The notes under the pieces were generated by a model. The model had not been told where the DNA came from. It saw nothing but the letters and a program-made list of their open reading frames with translations, and made no database searches. From Micromonospora sp. WMMD812 (GTDB lineage Bacteria > Actinomycetota > Actinomycetes > Mycobacteriales > Micromonosporaceae): 64,000 nucleotides of DNA. The stretch is taken from assembly GCF_027497215.1 (NCBI RefSeq), contig NZ_CP114904.1, positions 6,726,501 through 6,790,500 on the forward strand, written 5' to 3'. Positions 26,842 to 36,107 of the stretch are shown here, in pieces (position 1 is the first letter of the stretch; each line of letters begins with the position of its first letter). A program made the translations under genes and the position numbers.

Positions 26842-27882
26842 TCATCCCTCGCGGGCGGCCAGAGCGGCGTGCAGGGCGCGCATCGAGCGGATCGCGGAGC
26901 GGATCTCCTGGAGGTAGCGGCCGGGGGTCAGCGTCTGCTCGGGCAGCCGGGCCAGGTCGGGCAGGGCCGGGTCGACGCCGACCGTGTCGATCCCGCACCC
27001 GTAGAGCACGGCGAGGGTGCGCAGCGCGTCGCAGTGCTGGAACGGCACGTAGATCGGGGCGGTGACCAGCAGGACCGGGTCGCCGCCGGCGAGCCGGGCG
27101 TGCTCGGCCCAGAACCGCTGGGTGTCGGCGGTGTGCGCGCGGCGCCGCTCGGGCTCGCTGGACGGCGCGGCGAGCACCCGCACCGGCGGCGTGCCGGCGG
27201 GTCGGTAGGTGCGTGACGACCAGGAGTGGTGCGGATGGCCGGCGTCCAGGCCGTCCTGCTCGGCCGGCGCGGTCACGCCGAACGCGAGCCGCACGGCCAC
27301 GTCGAGCGCGTCGACCTCGGTCGCGCAGCCGGTCACGCCGGCGCCGGCCAGGGCCCGCAGCTCCATCTCGGACAGCGGACGGAAGCTGCCCAGCACCGCC
27401 ACCTCGCCGGCCACCGGCAGGCCCCGCCGCAGCAGGTGCGCCGCGTACGCGACCCGGCGAAGGCAGGCGTGCGCCAGCCCGCCGAGCACCACCAGGTGGG
27501 TGTACCCGGGGCGGGCCGGCGGCTCCGGGCGGACCAGGCCGAGCGCGGTGGCGGCGTCGTGGACCTGCCCGGCGGTGGCCGCGTCGAGGGCCGGTTCCCG
27601 CGCCTCGGGCCGCTCCCGACCGCCCCGGAAGTCCCAGTGCCGTCCGGTGAAGTCGTCCAGGCCGGCCAGCAGCGTGGCGAGGTCGCCGGCCGGCCACCGC
27701 CCGCCGAAGCGGGCGACCAGACCGCGCAGCGGCGGGGCGCCGATCCACCTGGCGATCCCGTCGATGATCGGCTCGCCGTCCCCGACCAGCAGGGCGCCGG
27801 CCAGCGGCACCGGCACGGGTACGCCGGTGATTGGCGCGGAATCGGTGGCACCCGGCGTGGGTGGGGCGGGACGCTCGGGCAC
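26842..27882 (-). CDS. conserved hypothetical protein
   Basis: The 346-residue soluble protein starts VPERPAPPTPGATDS and has no signal or membrane segment. A central TLVVLGG-like strand-loop (YTHLVVLGGLAHACLRRVAYA), then AVLGSFRPLSEMELRAL and late VLLVTAPIYVPFQHCDALR, suggest a Rossmann-like alpha/beta fold. I do not recognise the family. TACGAT (27894-27889) ends six bases before GTG 27882, a leaderless start. It converges with the oxygenase-like gene (47-bp gap), so it is not part of that operon. Confidence 0.7.
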   Translation of the reverse strand: MPERPAPPTPGATDSAPITGVPVPVPLAGALLVGDGEPIIDGIARWIGAPPLRGLVARFGGRWPAGDLATLLAGLDDFTGRHWDFRGGRERPEAREPALDAATAGQVHDAATALGLVRPEPPARPGYTHLVVLGGLAHACLRRVAYAAHLLRRGLPVAGEVAVLGSFRPLSEMELRALAGAGVTGCATEVDALDVAVRLAFGVTAPAEQDGLDAGHPHHSWSSRTYRPAGTPPVRVLAAPSSEPERRRAHTADTQRFWAEHARLAGGDPVLLVTAPIYVPFQHCDALRTLAVLYGCGIDTVGVDPALPDLARLPEQTLTPGRYLQEIRSAIRSMRALHAALAAREG

Positions 27883-28165
27883 GTCCGGATCGTACCGGCC
27901 GCTCAGCCGGGCCGGCCGTCGGCTGGGCCGGGTTCGGGCCGGTCGCGGCGGCGGCGCGCCGGCCGCCGTGCCGGCGCGGAAAACGACGGTCGAACGCCGG
28001 TGCAGCCACCGGAAGCGCGCCCTGAACGAGCTGTCACAACGGAAAACGTGGGCCAGTCCGTTGACGGTCTGTCAGGCCCGGCGGAGGCTCGCGCTACACG
28101 CTGACTCTTGTCGCGCCCTCGGGGTGGTGAAAGCGTGCGGTAACCGCGAAGCGAAGGGTGCGACG

Positions 28166-29473
28166 ATGACCACCGACGATCTGTTGGCCCGGCACCGGGC
28201 CGTGCTCCCGACCTGGATGCCGCTGTACTACGACGAACCGATCGAGCTGGTCTCCGGCTCGGGCCGCCGGGTGACCGACGCCCAGGGCCGCACCTACCTG
28301 GACTTCTTCGGCGGCGTGCTGACGACGATGCTCGGCTACGACATCCCCGAGGTCCGCGAGGCCGTCGAGCGGCAGCTGCGCACCGGGGTGGTGCACACCT
28401 CGACGCTCTACTTGATCCGCCAGCAGGTCGAGCTCGCCGAGAAGATCGCGCGGCTCTCCGGCATCCCGGACGCCCGGGTGTTCTTCACCAACTCCGGCAC
28501 CGAGGCGAACGAGGCGGCGCTGCTGGTCGCCACCAACCACCGCCGCTCGCACCAGATCCTCGCCGTCCGCAACAGCTACCACGGCCGGTCGTACGCGGCG
28601 ATGGGCGTCACCGGCAACCGCGGCTGGTCGGCGAGCCCGCTCAACCCGCTGCAGGTGGCCTGGCTGCACTCCGGCGAGCGGCTGCGCGGGCTGCTCTCCC
28701 GGCTGGACGCCGACGAGCAGGTGGACGCGGCGGTGGAGGACCTGCGCGAGGTGCTCGCCACCCAGACCGCCGGTGACGTGGCCGCACTGATCGCCGAGCC
28801 GATCCAGGGCGTCGGCGGCTTCGTCCACCCGCCGGACGGCCTCTTCGCCGCCTGGAAGAAGGTGCTCGACGAGACCGGGATCCTGTTCATCGCCGACGAG
28901 GTGCAGACCGGCTGGGGGCGTACCGGCGAGCACTTCTGGGGCTACCAGGCGCACGACGTCACGCCCGACCTGCTCACCTTCGCCAAGGGCATCGGCAACG
29001 GCTTCGCCCTCGCCGGCGTGGTCGGCCGCGCCGAGGTGCTCGAGTCGGTGCCGGCGATCAGCTTCTCCACCTTCGGCGGCAACCCGGTCTCCACGGCCGC
29101 CGGCAACGCGGTCCTCGACTACCTGCTCGACCACGACCTCCAGGCCAACGCGGCCCGCACCGGCGCGATCCTCGCCGACGGCCTGCGCGCCGCTGTGGCC
29201 GACCTCGACTGCGTCGCCGAGGTACGCGGCAAGGGGCTGATGCTCGCCGTCGAATTCGTCCACCCGGGCACCACCGAACCGGATCCGGCGTGCGCCGTGC
29301 GCGCGTTCGAGGCGTGCCGGGCCGGCGGGCTCCTGGTCGGCAAGGGCGGCCTGCACGGCAACGTGCTGCGGATGGGACCGCCGCTGACGCTCACCGAGGA
29401 GGAGGCCCGAAAAGGGCTGGCCATCCTGGTCGACGCGATCCGCACCGCCGCCGCGGCGGGGGTGCCGGCATGA
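28166..29473 (+). CDS. class III (omega) aminotransferase
   Basis: This is a 435-residue PLP-dependent fold type I enzyme. FTNSGTEANEAAL (107-119) binds the PLP phosphate, Asp244 in FIADEVQTGWGRTG contacts the pyridine nitrogen, and Lys274 in TFAKGIGNGF forms the Schiff base. It resembles alanine-glyoxylate (AGXT2-like) and beta-alanine:pyruvate transaminases. Pairing with MmsA (4-base overlap) points to catabolism of beta-alanine or 3-aminoisobutyrate: the amine is removed here and the resulting semialdehyde is oxidised by MmsA. ATG 28166 follows GAAGGGTGCG. The frame is open far upstream, but that part is antisense to the previous gene. Confidence 0.9.
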   Translation: MTTDDLLARHRAVLPTWMPLYYDEPIELVSGSGRRVTDAQGRTYLDFFGGVLTTMLGYDIPEVREAVERQLRTGVVHTSTLYLIRQQVELAEKIARLSGIPDARVFFTNSGTEANEAALLVATNHRRSHQILAVRNSYHGRSYAAMGVTGNRGWSASPLNPLQVAWLHSGERLRGLLSRLDADEQVDAAVEDLREVLATQTAGDVAALIAEPIQGVGGFVHPPDGLFAAWKKVLDETGILFIADEVQTGWGRTGEHFWGYQAHDVTPDLLTFAKGIGNGFALAGVVGRAEVLESVPAISFSTFGGNPVSTAAGNAVLDYLLDHDLQANAARTGAILADGLRAAVADLDCVAEVRGKGLMLAVEFVHPGTTEPDPACAVRAFEACRAGGLLVGKGGLHGNVLRMGPPLTLTEEEARKGLAILVDAIRTAAAAGVPA

Positions 29474-30963
29474 GCGCCGTCATCACCCACTTCGTCGAGG
29501 GCAAGCGGTTCGCCGGGGCCTCCGAGCGGCGCGGGGACGTGTTCGACCCGGCTACCGGCCGGCGTACCGGTGAGGTGGCGCTGGCCTCGGCCGCGGACGT
29601 CGCGGTGGCCGTGGAGGCCGCCGCCCGCGCGGCCCGGGCCTGGCGCGACGCCTCGCTGGCGAAGCGCACGTCGGTGCTCTTCGCGTTCCGCGAAATGGTG
29701 CACGCCCGGCGGGACCGGCTGGCCGAGGTGATCACCGCCGAGCACGGCAAGGTGCTCGCCGACGCGGCCGGCGAGGTGCAGCGCGGGCTCGAGGTGATCG
29801 AGTACGCCTGCGGCATCCCGTCCGCGCTGCGCGGCGCGTTCAGCGAGAACGTCTCCACCGAGGTGGACTCGTACACGCTGCGCCAGCCGCTCGGGGTGGT
29901 CGCGGTGATCTCGCCGTTCAACTTCCCGGTGATGGTGCCGCTGTGGTTCGTCCCCGTCGCGGTGGCCTGCGGCAACGCCGTGGTCCTCAAGCCGAGCGAG
30001 AAGGACCCGAGCGCGGCGCTGCTGCTCGCCGAGTGGTTCGTCGAGGCCGGGCTACCGGAGGGCGTGCTCAACGTCGTCAACGGCGACAAGGAGGCGGTGG
30101 ACGCGCTGCTGGACCACCCGGACGTTCAGGCGGTGTCGTTCGTCGGCTCCACCCCGATCGCCCGCTACGTCTACCAGCGCGGCACCGCCGCCGGCAAGCG
30201 GGTGCAGGCGCTGGGCGGAGCGAAGAACCACATGGTGGTGCTCCCGGACGCCGACCTCGACCTGGCCGCCGACGCCGCGGTCAACGCCGGGTTCGGCTCG
30301 GCGGGGGAGCGGTGCATGGCCATCTCCGCGCTGGTCGCGGTCGGCCCGGTGGCCGACGCGCTGGTCGCGAAGATCGCCGAGCGGATGGCCGGGCTGCGGA
30401 CCGGGGACGGCCGGCGCGGCTGCGACATGGGTCCGCTGGTCACCGCCGCGCACGCGGCCCGGGTGCGCTCGTACGTCGAGTCGGGAGTGGCGGCCGGCGC
30501 GGTGCCGGTGGTGGACGGCCGGACCGTCGAGCCGGACGGTGACCCGAACGGGTTCTGGCTGGGGCCGACCCTCTTCGACCATGTCACCCCGAACATGTCG
30601 ATCTACACCGACGAGATCTTCGGCCCGGTGCTGAGCGTGCTCCGCGTCGGCTCGTACGACGAGGCGTTGGACCTGGTCAACGCCAGCCCGTACGGCAACG
30701 GCACGGCGATCTTCACCAACGACGGCGGCGCGGCCCGCCGTTACCAGCACGAGGTGGAGGTCGGCATGGTCGGGATCAACGTGCCGATCCCGGTGCCGAT
30801 GGCGTACCACTCGTTCGGCGGCTGGAAGTCCTCGCTCTTCGGCGACCTGCACGCGCACGGCGAGGACGGCGTGCGGATCTTCACCCGCGGCAAGGTCGTC
30901 ACCAGCCGCTGGCTGGACCCCCGGCACGGCGGGGTCAACCTCGGCTTCCCGACCCAGACCTGA
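29470..30963 (+). CDS. mmsA: CoA-acylating (methyl)malonate-semialdehyde dehydrogenase
   Basis: This 497-residue aldehyde dehydrogenase oxidises (methyl)malonate semialdehyde to propionyl- or acetyl-CoA with NAD and CoA. Family marks are VISPFNFPVMVPLWF (147-161), GSTPIARYVY in the cofactor site, ALGGAKNHMVVLPD, and catalytic Cys282 in FGSAGERCMAIS. The general-base Glu of classical ALDHs is replaced in GGAKN, as is usual for MmsA. ATG 29470 overlaps the aminotransferase stop (ATGA), so the two are translationally coupled. Confidence 0.95.
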   Translation: MSAVITHFVEGKRFAGASERRGDVFDPATGRRTGEVALASAADVAVAVEAAARAARAWRDASLAKRTSVLFAFREMVHARRDRLAEVITAEHGKVLADAAGEVQRGLEVIEYACGIPSALRGAFSENVSTEVDSYTLRQPLGVVAVISPFNFPVMVPLWFVPVAVACGNAVVLKPSEKDPSAALLLAEWFVEAGLPEGVLNVVNGDKEAVDALLDHPDVQAVSFVGSTPIARYVYQRGTAAGKRVQALGGAKNHMVVLPDADLDLAADAAVNAGFGSAGERCMAISALVAVGPVADALVAKIAERMAGLRTGDGRRGCDMGPLVTAAHAARVRSYVESGVAAGAVPVVDGRTVEPDGDPNGFWLGPTLFDHVTPNMSIYTDEIFGPVLSVLRVGSYDEALDLVNASPYGNGTAIFTNDGGAARRYQHEVEVGMVGINVPIPVPMAYHSFGGWKSSLFGDLHAHGEDGVRIFTRGKVVTSRWLDPRHGGVNLGFPTQT

Positions 30964-32572
30964 GCAGCCGCAGCGCGCCGGCCCCGGCCACGTACGCCAC
31001 CAGGGCCGGGACCGGCACGCCCAGCGGCTCGGCGGCCTCCTTCGGCGTCTGACTGTTGATCACCAGACCGCACACGACGGCGAGGTAGCCGCCCACGGTG
31101 AGCGCGGCTCGGACGGTCCTGCGGCGCCCGCCCGCCGCGGGCCCCCGTCCGGCGCGGCTGGCCGCCGGCTTCCGTTCGGCGCGGCTGGCCGCCGACGTTG
31201 TGGCCGGCGCACGGTGGCCGGGCGGCGGGTCGCCGTGCGGCCGGCCGGCGCCAACCGGTCGCCGGCGGCGGCCGCTGCGCGCCTCGACCGGGCCGAAGAC
31301 GGCGACCAGGCCGGCCAGCACCACGGCCAGCAGCAACACCCAGGGCAGCCGCCAGGCCAGCCAGGCGGCCGAGCCGACCGGCGGGGTGGGCAGCAGGTGC
31401 GCCGCGTCCAGGGCGCCGACCAGCAGGATCGCGGCGGTCAGGTGCCACAGGAAGACGGTCAGGACGACGGCGTTGACCGCGATCACCAGTCGCCACGGCC
31501 GGTCCCGGTGCAGCCAGCGGTCGGCGGGACCGCGGAGCAGCAGGATCAGCCCGAGCTGGGCCGTGGTCAGCGTCAGCAGCGCGAGGCTCGGCGGCGCGGC
31601 GTTGTCCAGCCGCTCGCCGGGCACGTTGAGCATGCTGACCGGGTACGGGCCGGCCGTGAGCAGCACGGTGGCGGCCAGGCCGCCGAGCAGCGCCGCCGAG
31701 CCGGCCCGCCGCGACGTCGGCAGCCGGCGGCCGGCGCCCTCCCGCCCGGGGCTACCGCCCTCCCGCCCTGGCCTGCCGGCCTCCCGCCCTGGCCTGCCGG
31801 CCTCCCGCCCTGGCCTGCCGGCCTCCCGCCCTGGCCTGCCGGCCTCCCGCCCTGGCCTGCCGGCCTCCCGCCCTGGCCTGCCGGCCTCCCGCCCTGGCCT
31901 GCCGGCCTCCCGCCCTGGCCTGCCGGCCTCCCGCCAGGCGATGCCCAGCTGATGCACCGCCAGCCAGCCGAAGAGGTAGTTGCCGAGCGCCAGCTGGGCG
32001 GGGCCGAGCGCCCGGCCCAGGTCGCCCGCGACGACCAGCGCCGCCAGCACCGGCGGCACGACGAGGCCGAAGCGCCGGTGCAGCGCCACCATCACCGGGG
32101 TCAGCGGCACCACCAGCAGGTACGCGGCGAGGAACCACAGCGGGATCGTCGCGAACCAGACCACGGTGCGGATGCGGGTGTCCGACACGCCGGCCGCCCA
32201 GGCCACCAGGGCCGCCCCGGTGAGCACCAGCACCAGCGTGGTGGTGGGACGCAGCAGCCGGGCGCTGCGTGCCAGCAGCCAGCCGCCGGCGTCCCCGCCG
32301 CGGGACCGGTGCGCGGCCAGCGAGGCGGCGTTGGCGTACCCCCCGACCAGGAAGAAGACCGGCATCACCTGGAACGCCCAGGTCACCGGATACGCCCAGG
32401 GCAGGTCGGGCAGCGCCGAGCGGGCGGTGGGCCGGCCGGCGGGGTCCTCGCCGACGGCGGCGACCGCCCAGTGGCCGAGCACGACCAGGACGATGGCGAG
32501 CGCGCGGAGCAGGTCGACGTAGCGCTCCCGGCCGGCCGGCGTCGCCGCGGCGAGCTGGGCCAGACGGCGCAT
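30935..32572 (-). CDS. acyltransferase-3 family membrane protein with a 7-residue repeat insert
   Basis: The 545-residue polytopic protein begins MRRLAQLAAATPAGRERYVDLLRALAI, and the catalytic His lies in VLGHW, the Acyl_transf_3 (OafA/YrhL) signature. Such enzymes O-acylate sugars or lipids in the envelope. About ten membrane segments are visible. Between segments lies a hydrophilic insert of eight identical REAGRPG units plus degenerate ones, encoded by a DNA minisatellite. The C-terminal region contains an Arg/Ala/Pro-rich loop and a last hydrophobic pair. TACCCT (32584-32579) ends six bases before ATG 32572 (leaderless). The 3' end overlaps mmsA by 29 bp tail to tail. Confidence 0.85.
   Translation of the reverse strand: MRRLAQLAAATPAGRERYVDLLRALAIVLVVLGHWAVAAVGEDPAGRPTARSALPDLPWAYPVTWAFQVMPVFFLVGGYANAASLAAHRSRGGDAGGWLLARSARLLRPTTTLVLVLTGAALVAWAAGVSDTRIRTVVWFATIPLWFLAAYLLVVPLTPVMVALHRRFGLVVPPVLAALVVAGDLGRALGPAQLALGNYLFGWLAVHQLGIAWREAGRPGREAGRPGREAGRPGREAGRPGREAGRPGREAGRPGREAGRPGREAGRPGREGGSPGREGAGRRLPTSRRAGSAALLGGLAATVLLTAGPYPVSMLNVPGERLDNAAPPSLALLTLTTAQLGLILLLRGPADRWLHRDRPWRLVIAVNAVVLTVFLWHLTAAILLVGALDAAHLLPTPPVGSAAWLAWRLPWVLLLAVVLAGLVAVFGPVEARSGRRRRPVGAGRPHGDPPPGHRAPATTSAASRAERKPAASRAGRGPAAGGRRRTVRAALTVGGYLAVVCGLVINSQTPKEAAEPLGVPVPALVAYVAGAGALRLLRSGSGSRG
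31759..31926. repeat. eight identical 21-bp tandem repeats (minisatellite)
   Basis: Eight perfect copies of a 21-bp unit run from 31759 to 31926, with a 9-base partial copy after. The unit begins CCTCCCGCCC on the plus strand and encodes REAGRPG on the minus strand. Because 21 is a multiple of three, copy-number changes leave the acyltransferase frame intact. Confidence 0.95.
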
Positions 32573-32772
32573 GGGCCGAGGGTATGCCAGCCCGGCCGGG
32601 CCGGCCTGAATAACGGTTCGGTTCACGGGGGTTGAAGTCCCGGCGCAGCTGCCGTAGAAATTCTTCAGCAACAATCTGCGAATTGAAGACAAGCAACAGA
32701 TCCCCCAGCGCCTCGTACGGCGGTCGTCACCCCCATCCACGGCGGCTGCCCGGCCCGAACCGAGGAGAGAGC

Positions 32773-34188
32773 ATGAACAGGCGTGACATCCTGCGGCGGA
32801 GCGCCGCCGCCGGCCTGCTGGCCACTCCCGCCGCCGGCCTGCTGGCCGGCTGCGCCACCGGCGGCGGTGACGACGACGGCGACGCCGGCGTCTACAAGGG
32901 CACCAAGAGCGAACAGAACCCGCTGGGGGTCAAGGAGGACGCCCCGCTCGAGGTGGTGATCTTCAACGGCGGGTTCGGCGAGGAGTACGCCAAGTCCCAC
33001 GAGGCCATGTACACCCAGAAGTACCCGAAGGCGAAGATCAACCACTCGGCGACGCAGGAGATCAGCAAGACCCTGCAGCCGCGCTTCGTCGACGGCACCC
33101 CGCCGGACGTGGTGAACAACTCCGGCGCCGGCCAGATCGACTTCAACGGCCTGGTCTCCCAGAACGCCCTGGCCGACCTCGGCGAGCTGCTCGCCGCCCC
33201 GAGCCTCGACATCCCCGGCAAGACGGTCAAGGACACCCTGCTGCCCGGCGCGGTCGACGTCGGCTCGTACGACGGCAAGTTCCTGGTGCTCAACTACACC
33301 TACACCGCCTACGGCATCTGGCACTCCACCAAGCTCTTCGCCGACCGCGGCTGGCAGTACGCGAAGACCTGGGACGAGCACATCGCGCTCTGCAAGCAGA
33401 TCAAGGCCGCCGGCATCGCCCCCTGGACGTACGCCGGCCTGCACCCGCGCTACATGAGCTGGCCGGTGATCTCCACGGCGATCAAGCTCGGCGGGCCGTC
33501 GGTGGCGCTGGCGATCGACAACCTGGAGCCGAACGCCTGGAAGTCCGACGCCATGAAGACGGCGGCCGACGCCTGGCACCAGATCGTCAAGGACAAGTAC
33601 ATCCTGGAGGGTTCGCCGGGTCTGGACCACAAGCAGTCGCAGACCGCCTGGTGCCAGGGCAAGGCCGCCTTCATCTCCTGCGGCTCCTGGTTGGAGAGCG
33701 AGCAGAAGGACGTCACCCCGGCCGGGTTCAACATGACCGTGGCGCCGACCCCGAGCCTGGGCAGCGGCGACAAGCTGCCGTTCGAGGCGATCCGGGGCAC
33801 CGCCGGCGAGCCGTTCATGGTGCCGGCCAAGGCCAAGAACCTCGCGGGCGGCCTGGAGTACTTCCGGGTGATGCTCTCCAAGGCCGGCGCCCAGGACTTC
33901 ACCCGCAAGGTGGCCAGCCTGACCGTGGTCGCCGGCTCCACCGAGGGCGTGGACCTGCCGTTCGGGCTCTCCACCGTGGTCAAGGCGCTGGACGCATCCG
34001 GCGCCAACGGCTTCAACTGGGTGTACAACAACTACTACCGCAAGCTGGAGCGCAACCTCGTCGACGCGGCGTGCGGCGAGTTCTTCAGTGGTCGGATCGG
34101 CCCGGCGGACTTCCTCGACCAGTGTCAGAAGGGCGCCGACTCGATCGCCCAGGACACCTCGATCAAGAAGTACAAGCGGGCCGCGTGA
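32773..34188 (+). CDS. ngcE: NgcE-type amino-sugar-binding lipoprotein, copy 1
   Basis: A 471-residue extracellular solute-binding protein (family 1). The signal combines a twin-arginine pair (NRRDILRRS) with a lipobox LLAGC at Cys27, so it is a Tat lipoprotein. The mature start has NPLGVKEDAPLEVVIFNGGFG, shared almost word for word with the paralogue at 40394, and LQPRFVDGTPPDVVNNSG. It resembles NgcE, the GlcNAc/chitobiose-binding protein of Streptomyces. ATG 32773 follows GAGGAGAGAG. An AT-richer leader (32640-32700) upstream has TTCTTCA/TGAAGA arms. ngcF and ngcG follow, separated by a strong hairpin. Confidence 0.88.
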   Translation: MNRRDILRRSAAAGLLATPAAGLLAGCATGGGDDDGDAGVYKGTKSEQNPLGVKEDAPLEVVIFNGGFGEEYAKSHEAMYTQKYPKAKINHSATQEISKTLQPRFVDGTPPDVVNNSGAGQIDFNGLVSQNALADLGELLAAPSLDIPGKTVKDTLLPGAVDVGSYDGKFLVLNYTYTAYGIWHSTKLFADRGWQYAKTWDEHIALCKQIKAAGIAPWTYAGLHPRYMSWPVISTAIKLGGPSVALAIDNLEPNAWKSDAMKTAADAWHQIVKDKYILEGSPGLDHKQSQTAWCQGKAAFISCGSWLESEQKDVTPAGFNMTVAPTPSLGSGDKLPFEAIRGTAGEPFMVPAKAKNLAGGLEYFRVMLSKAGAQDFTRKVASLTVVAGSTEGVDLPFGLSTVVKALDASGANGFNWVYNNYYRKLERNLVDAACGEFFSGRIGPADFLDQCQKGADSIAQDTSIKKYKRAA

Positions 34189-34193
34189 CACCC

Positions 34194-34228
34194 GTCCGGT
34201 GCGGGCGCGGTCCGCGCCCGCACCGGAC
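34194..34228 (+). terminator. perfect 17-bp hairpin between ngcE1 and ngcF1 (attenuator candidate)
   Basis: Two 17-nt arms are perfectly complementary with a single T at the centre, starting five bases after the ngcE1 stop. In binding-protein operons such hairpins stabilise or partly terminate the message, so that binding protein exceeds permease. The second ngc copy has no equivalent. Confidence 0.7.
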
Positions 34229-34252
34229 GTCGCACCGGAAGAGGACCTCACC

Positions 34253-35161
34253 GTGAGACATGGCAAGTACCCGCTGATCGTCACCTTCCTGGTGCCGCCG
34301 GTCCTGCTCTACATCGTCTTCGTCGTGTCGCCGTACCTGCAGGCGTTCCAGATCTCCACCACCGACTGGCTCGGCTACTCGGCCGACGCCAACTCGGTGG
34401 GGCTGGCGAACTTCAAGACGCTCTGGCGCGACGACTACGTCTGGAACGCGTTGAAGAACAACGCGATCCTGCTCGCGCTCGTACCGGTGCTGACCATCGT
34501 GCTCGGGCTGTTCTTCGCCACCATGCTCAACATGGGCGGGCGCAAGGGCCGCGCCGGGGTGACGGGGGTACGCGGCACCTCGATCTACCGCACAGTCTAC
34601 TTCTTCCCGCAGGTGCTCTCCGTGGTGATCATCGCGCTGCTGTGGAAGGAGGTCTACCACCCGAACAAGGGCCTGCTCACCAGCGCGCTGCACGCGCTCG
34701 GCCTCTCCTCGCCGACCTGGCTCGGCGACCCGCGGACCGCCTTCTGGTGCGTGCTCGCGGTGATGGTCTGGAGCAACGTCGGCTTCTACGTGGTGCTCTT
34801 CGGCGCGGCGATGGCCGCCGTGCCCAAGGAGATCTACGAGGCGGTCATGCTCGACGGCGCCAGCCGGTTCACCACGCTGCGCCGGGTCACCCTGCCGCTG
34901 CTCTGGGACACCGTCCAGGTGGCCTGGGTCTACCTGGCCATCTTCGCCCTCGACGGTTTCATCCTGGTGCAGCTGATGACCAACGGGGGGCCGAACTTCT
35001 CCACCGACGTGATCGGGGTACGGATGTACGACACCGCGTTCGGCAGCGAGACCAAGTTCGGCTACGCCTCCGCGATCGGCGTGGTGATGTTCTTCCTGAC
35101 CCTGTCGGTGGCGGTGCTGGCGCTGCGCGCCAGCCGGCGTGATCGGATCGAACTCTCGTGA
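34253..35161 (+). CDS. ngcF: ABC sugar permease, MalF type (NgcF), copy 1
   Basis: The 302-residue inner-membrane permease has six predicted membrane segments beginning with YPLIVTFLVPPVLLYIVFVV. The EAA loop that docks the ATPase reads EIYEAVMLDGASRFTTLRRVTLPLL. It forms the channel with the next gene. GTG 34253 follows GAAGAGGA. About the same length as, and clearly paralogous to, the gene at 41861. No ATPase is encoded nearby, so a shared MsiK-like ATPase is presumed. Confidence 0.9.
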   Translation: MRHGKYPLIVTFLVPPVLLYIVFVVSPYLQAFQISTTDWLGYSADANSVGLANFKTLWRDDYVWNALKNNAILLALVPVLTIVLGLFFATMLNMGGRKGRAGVTGVRGTSIYRTVYFFPQVLSVVIIALLWKEVYHPNKGLLTSALHALGLSSPTWLGDPRTAFWCVLAVMVWSNVGFYVVLFGAAMAAVPKEIYEAVMLDGASRFTTLRRVTLPLLWDTVQVAWVYLAIFALDGFILVQLMTNGGPNFSTDVIGVRMYDTAFGSETKFGYASAIGVVMFFLTLSVAVLALRASRRDRIELS

Positions 35162-36060
35162 CCACACTGGACAAGCCCGCTCCGGCCACGGTCGCAGGGC
35201 AGACGGCGGCCAAGGATCGGCCGGTACGCCGCGAGCTCGGCGTGGCGAACGTGTTCTCGCACGGCTTCCTGCTGCTCTGGGGCGCGCTGACCGTGCTGCC
35301 GCTGTTGTGGATGTTCGTCAGCTCGTTCAAGACCAACGGCGAGATCCTCGGCGACCCGTGGGGCCTGCCGTCGGCGCTGCGCTTCGACAACTGGGCCCGG
35401 GCCTGGACCGAGGCGCACATCGGCCGGTACTTCCTGAACAGCATCGTGGTGGTCGCCGGCTCGGTCAGCCTCACCATGCTGATGGGCGCGACCGCCGCGT
35501 ACGTCTTCGCCCGGTACGAGTTCCGCGGCAAGCAGTTCGTCTACTACCTGTTCGTCGGCGGGCTGATGTTCCCCGTCTTCCTCGCGCTGGTGCCGCTGTT
35601 CTTCGTGGTGCGCAACGCCGGGCTGTTCAACACGTGGGCCGGGCTCATCCTGGTGTACTCGGCGTACTCGCTGCCGTTCACCGTCTTCTTCCTGACCGCG
35701 TTCTTCCGCACCCTGCCGACCTCGGTGGCGGAGGCCGCACTGGTCGACGGCTGCGGTCACTTCCGGCTCTTCTTCCGGGTGATGCTGCCGATGGCGCGTC
35801 CGGGACTGATCAGTGTCGGGATCTTCAACTTCCTCAGCCACTGGAACCAGTTCCTGCTGCCCCAGGTGCTCATGCAGGGCGACGAGTCCAAGTGGGTGCT
35901 GGCCCAGGGGCTGTTCGCGCTGTCGGTCAGCCAGGGCTACGCGGGCGACTACGCTCGGCTCTTCGCCGGGCTCACCATCGCGGTCCTGCCGGTGCTGGCG
36001 GTCTACGTCGCCTTCCAGCGTCAGGTGCAGTCCGGGCTCACGGCGGGCCAGCTCAAGTGA
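35158..36060 (+). CDS. ngcG: ABC sugar permease, MalG type (NgcG), copy 1
   Basis: The 300-residue permease has its first hydrophobic segment at about 39-56 and the EAA loop SVAEAALVDGCGHFRLFFRVMLPMARPGL. Start GTG 35158 overlaps the stop of ngcF1 (GTGA), so translation is coupled. It is the partner subunit of the upstream permease. Paralogue at 42786. Confidence 0.9.
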   Translation: MTTLDKPAPATVAGQTAAKDRPVRRELGVANVFSHGFLLLWGALTVLPLLWMFVSSFKTNGEILGDPWGLPSALRFDNWARAWTEAHIGRYFLNSIVVVAGSVSLTMLMGATAAYVFARYEFRGKQFVYYLFVGGLMFPVFLALVPLFFVVRNAGLFNTWAGLILVYSAYSLPFTVFFLTAFFRTLPTSVAEAALVDGCGHFRLFFRVMLPMARPGLISVGIFNFLSHWNQFLLPQVLMQGDESKWVLAQGLFALSVSQGYAGDYARLFAGLTIAVLPVLAVYVAFQRQVQSGLTAGQLK

Positions 36061-36070
36061 GGTGCGCCCG

Positions 36071-36100
36071 TTGACCGGTAGGAAATCTCCTACCTATTGT
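36071..36100 (+). promoter_or_regulatory. ArsR-type promoter/operator
   Basis: TTGACC (-35, 36071-36076) and TATTGT (-10, 36095-36100) are 18 bases apart. The spacer contains the perfect inverted repeat GTAGGA-AATC-TCCTAC (36078-36093). The -10 ends seven bases before ATG 36108, so the transcript should be leaderless. The placement fits repression by the ArsR protein encoded second in the operon. Confidence 0.65.
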
Positions 36101-36107
36101 GGTCGGC

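Noticed and set aside
31759..31926. CRISPR-like array
   Set aside because: The units are contiguous 21-bp tandem copies without spacers and lie inside a coding frame.
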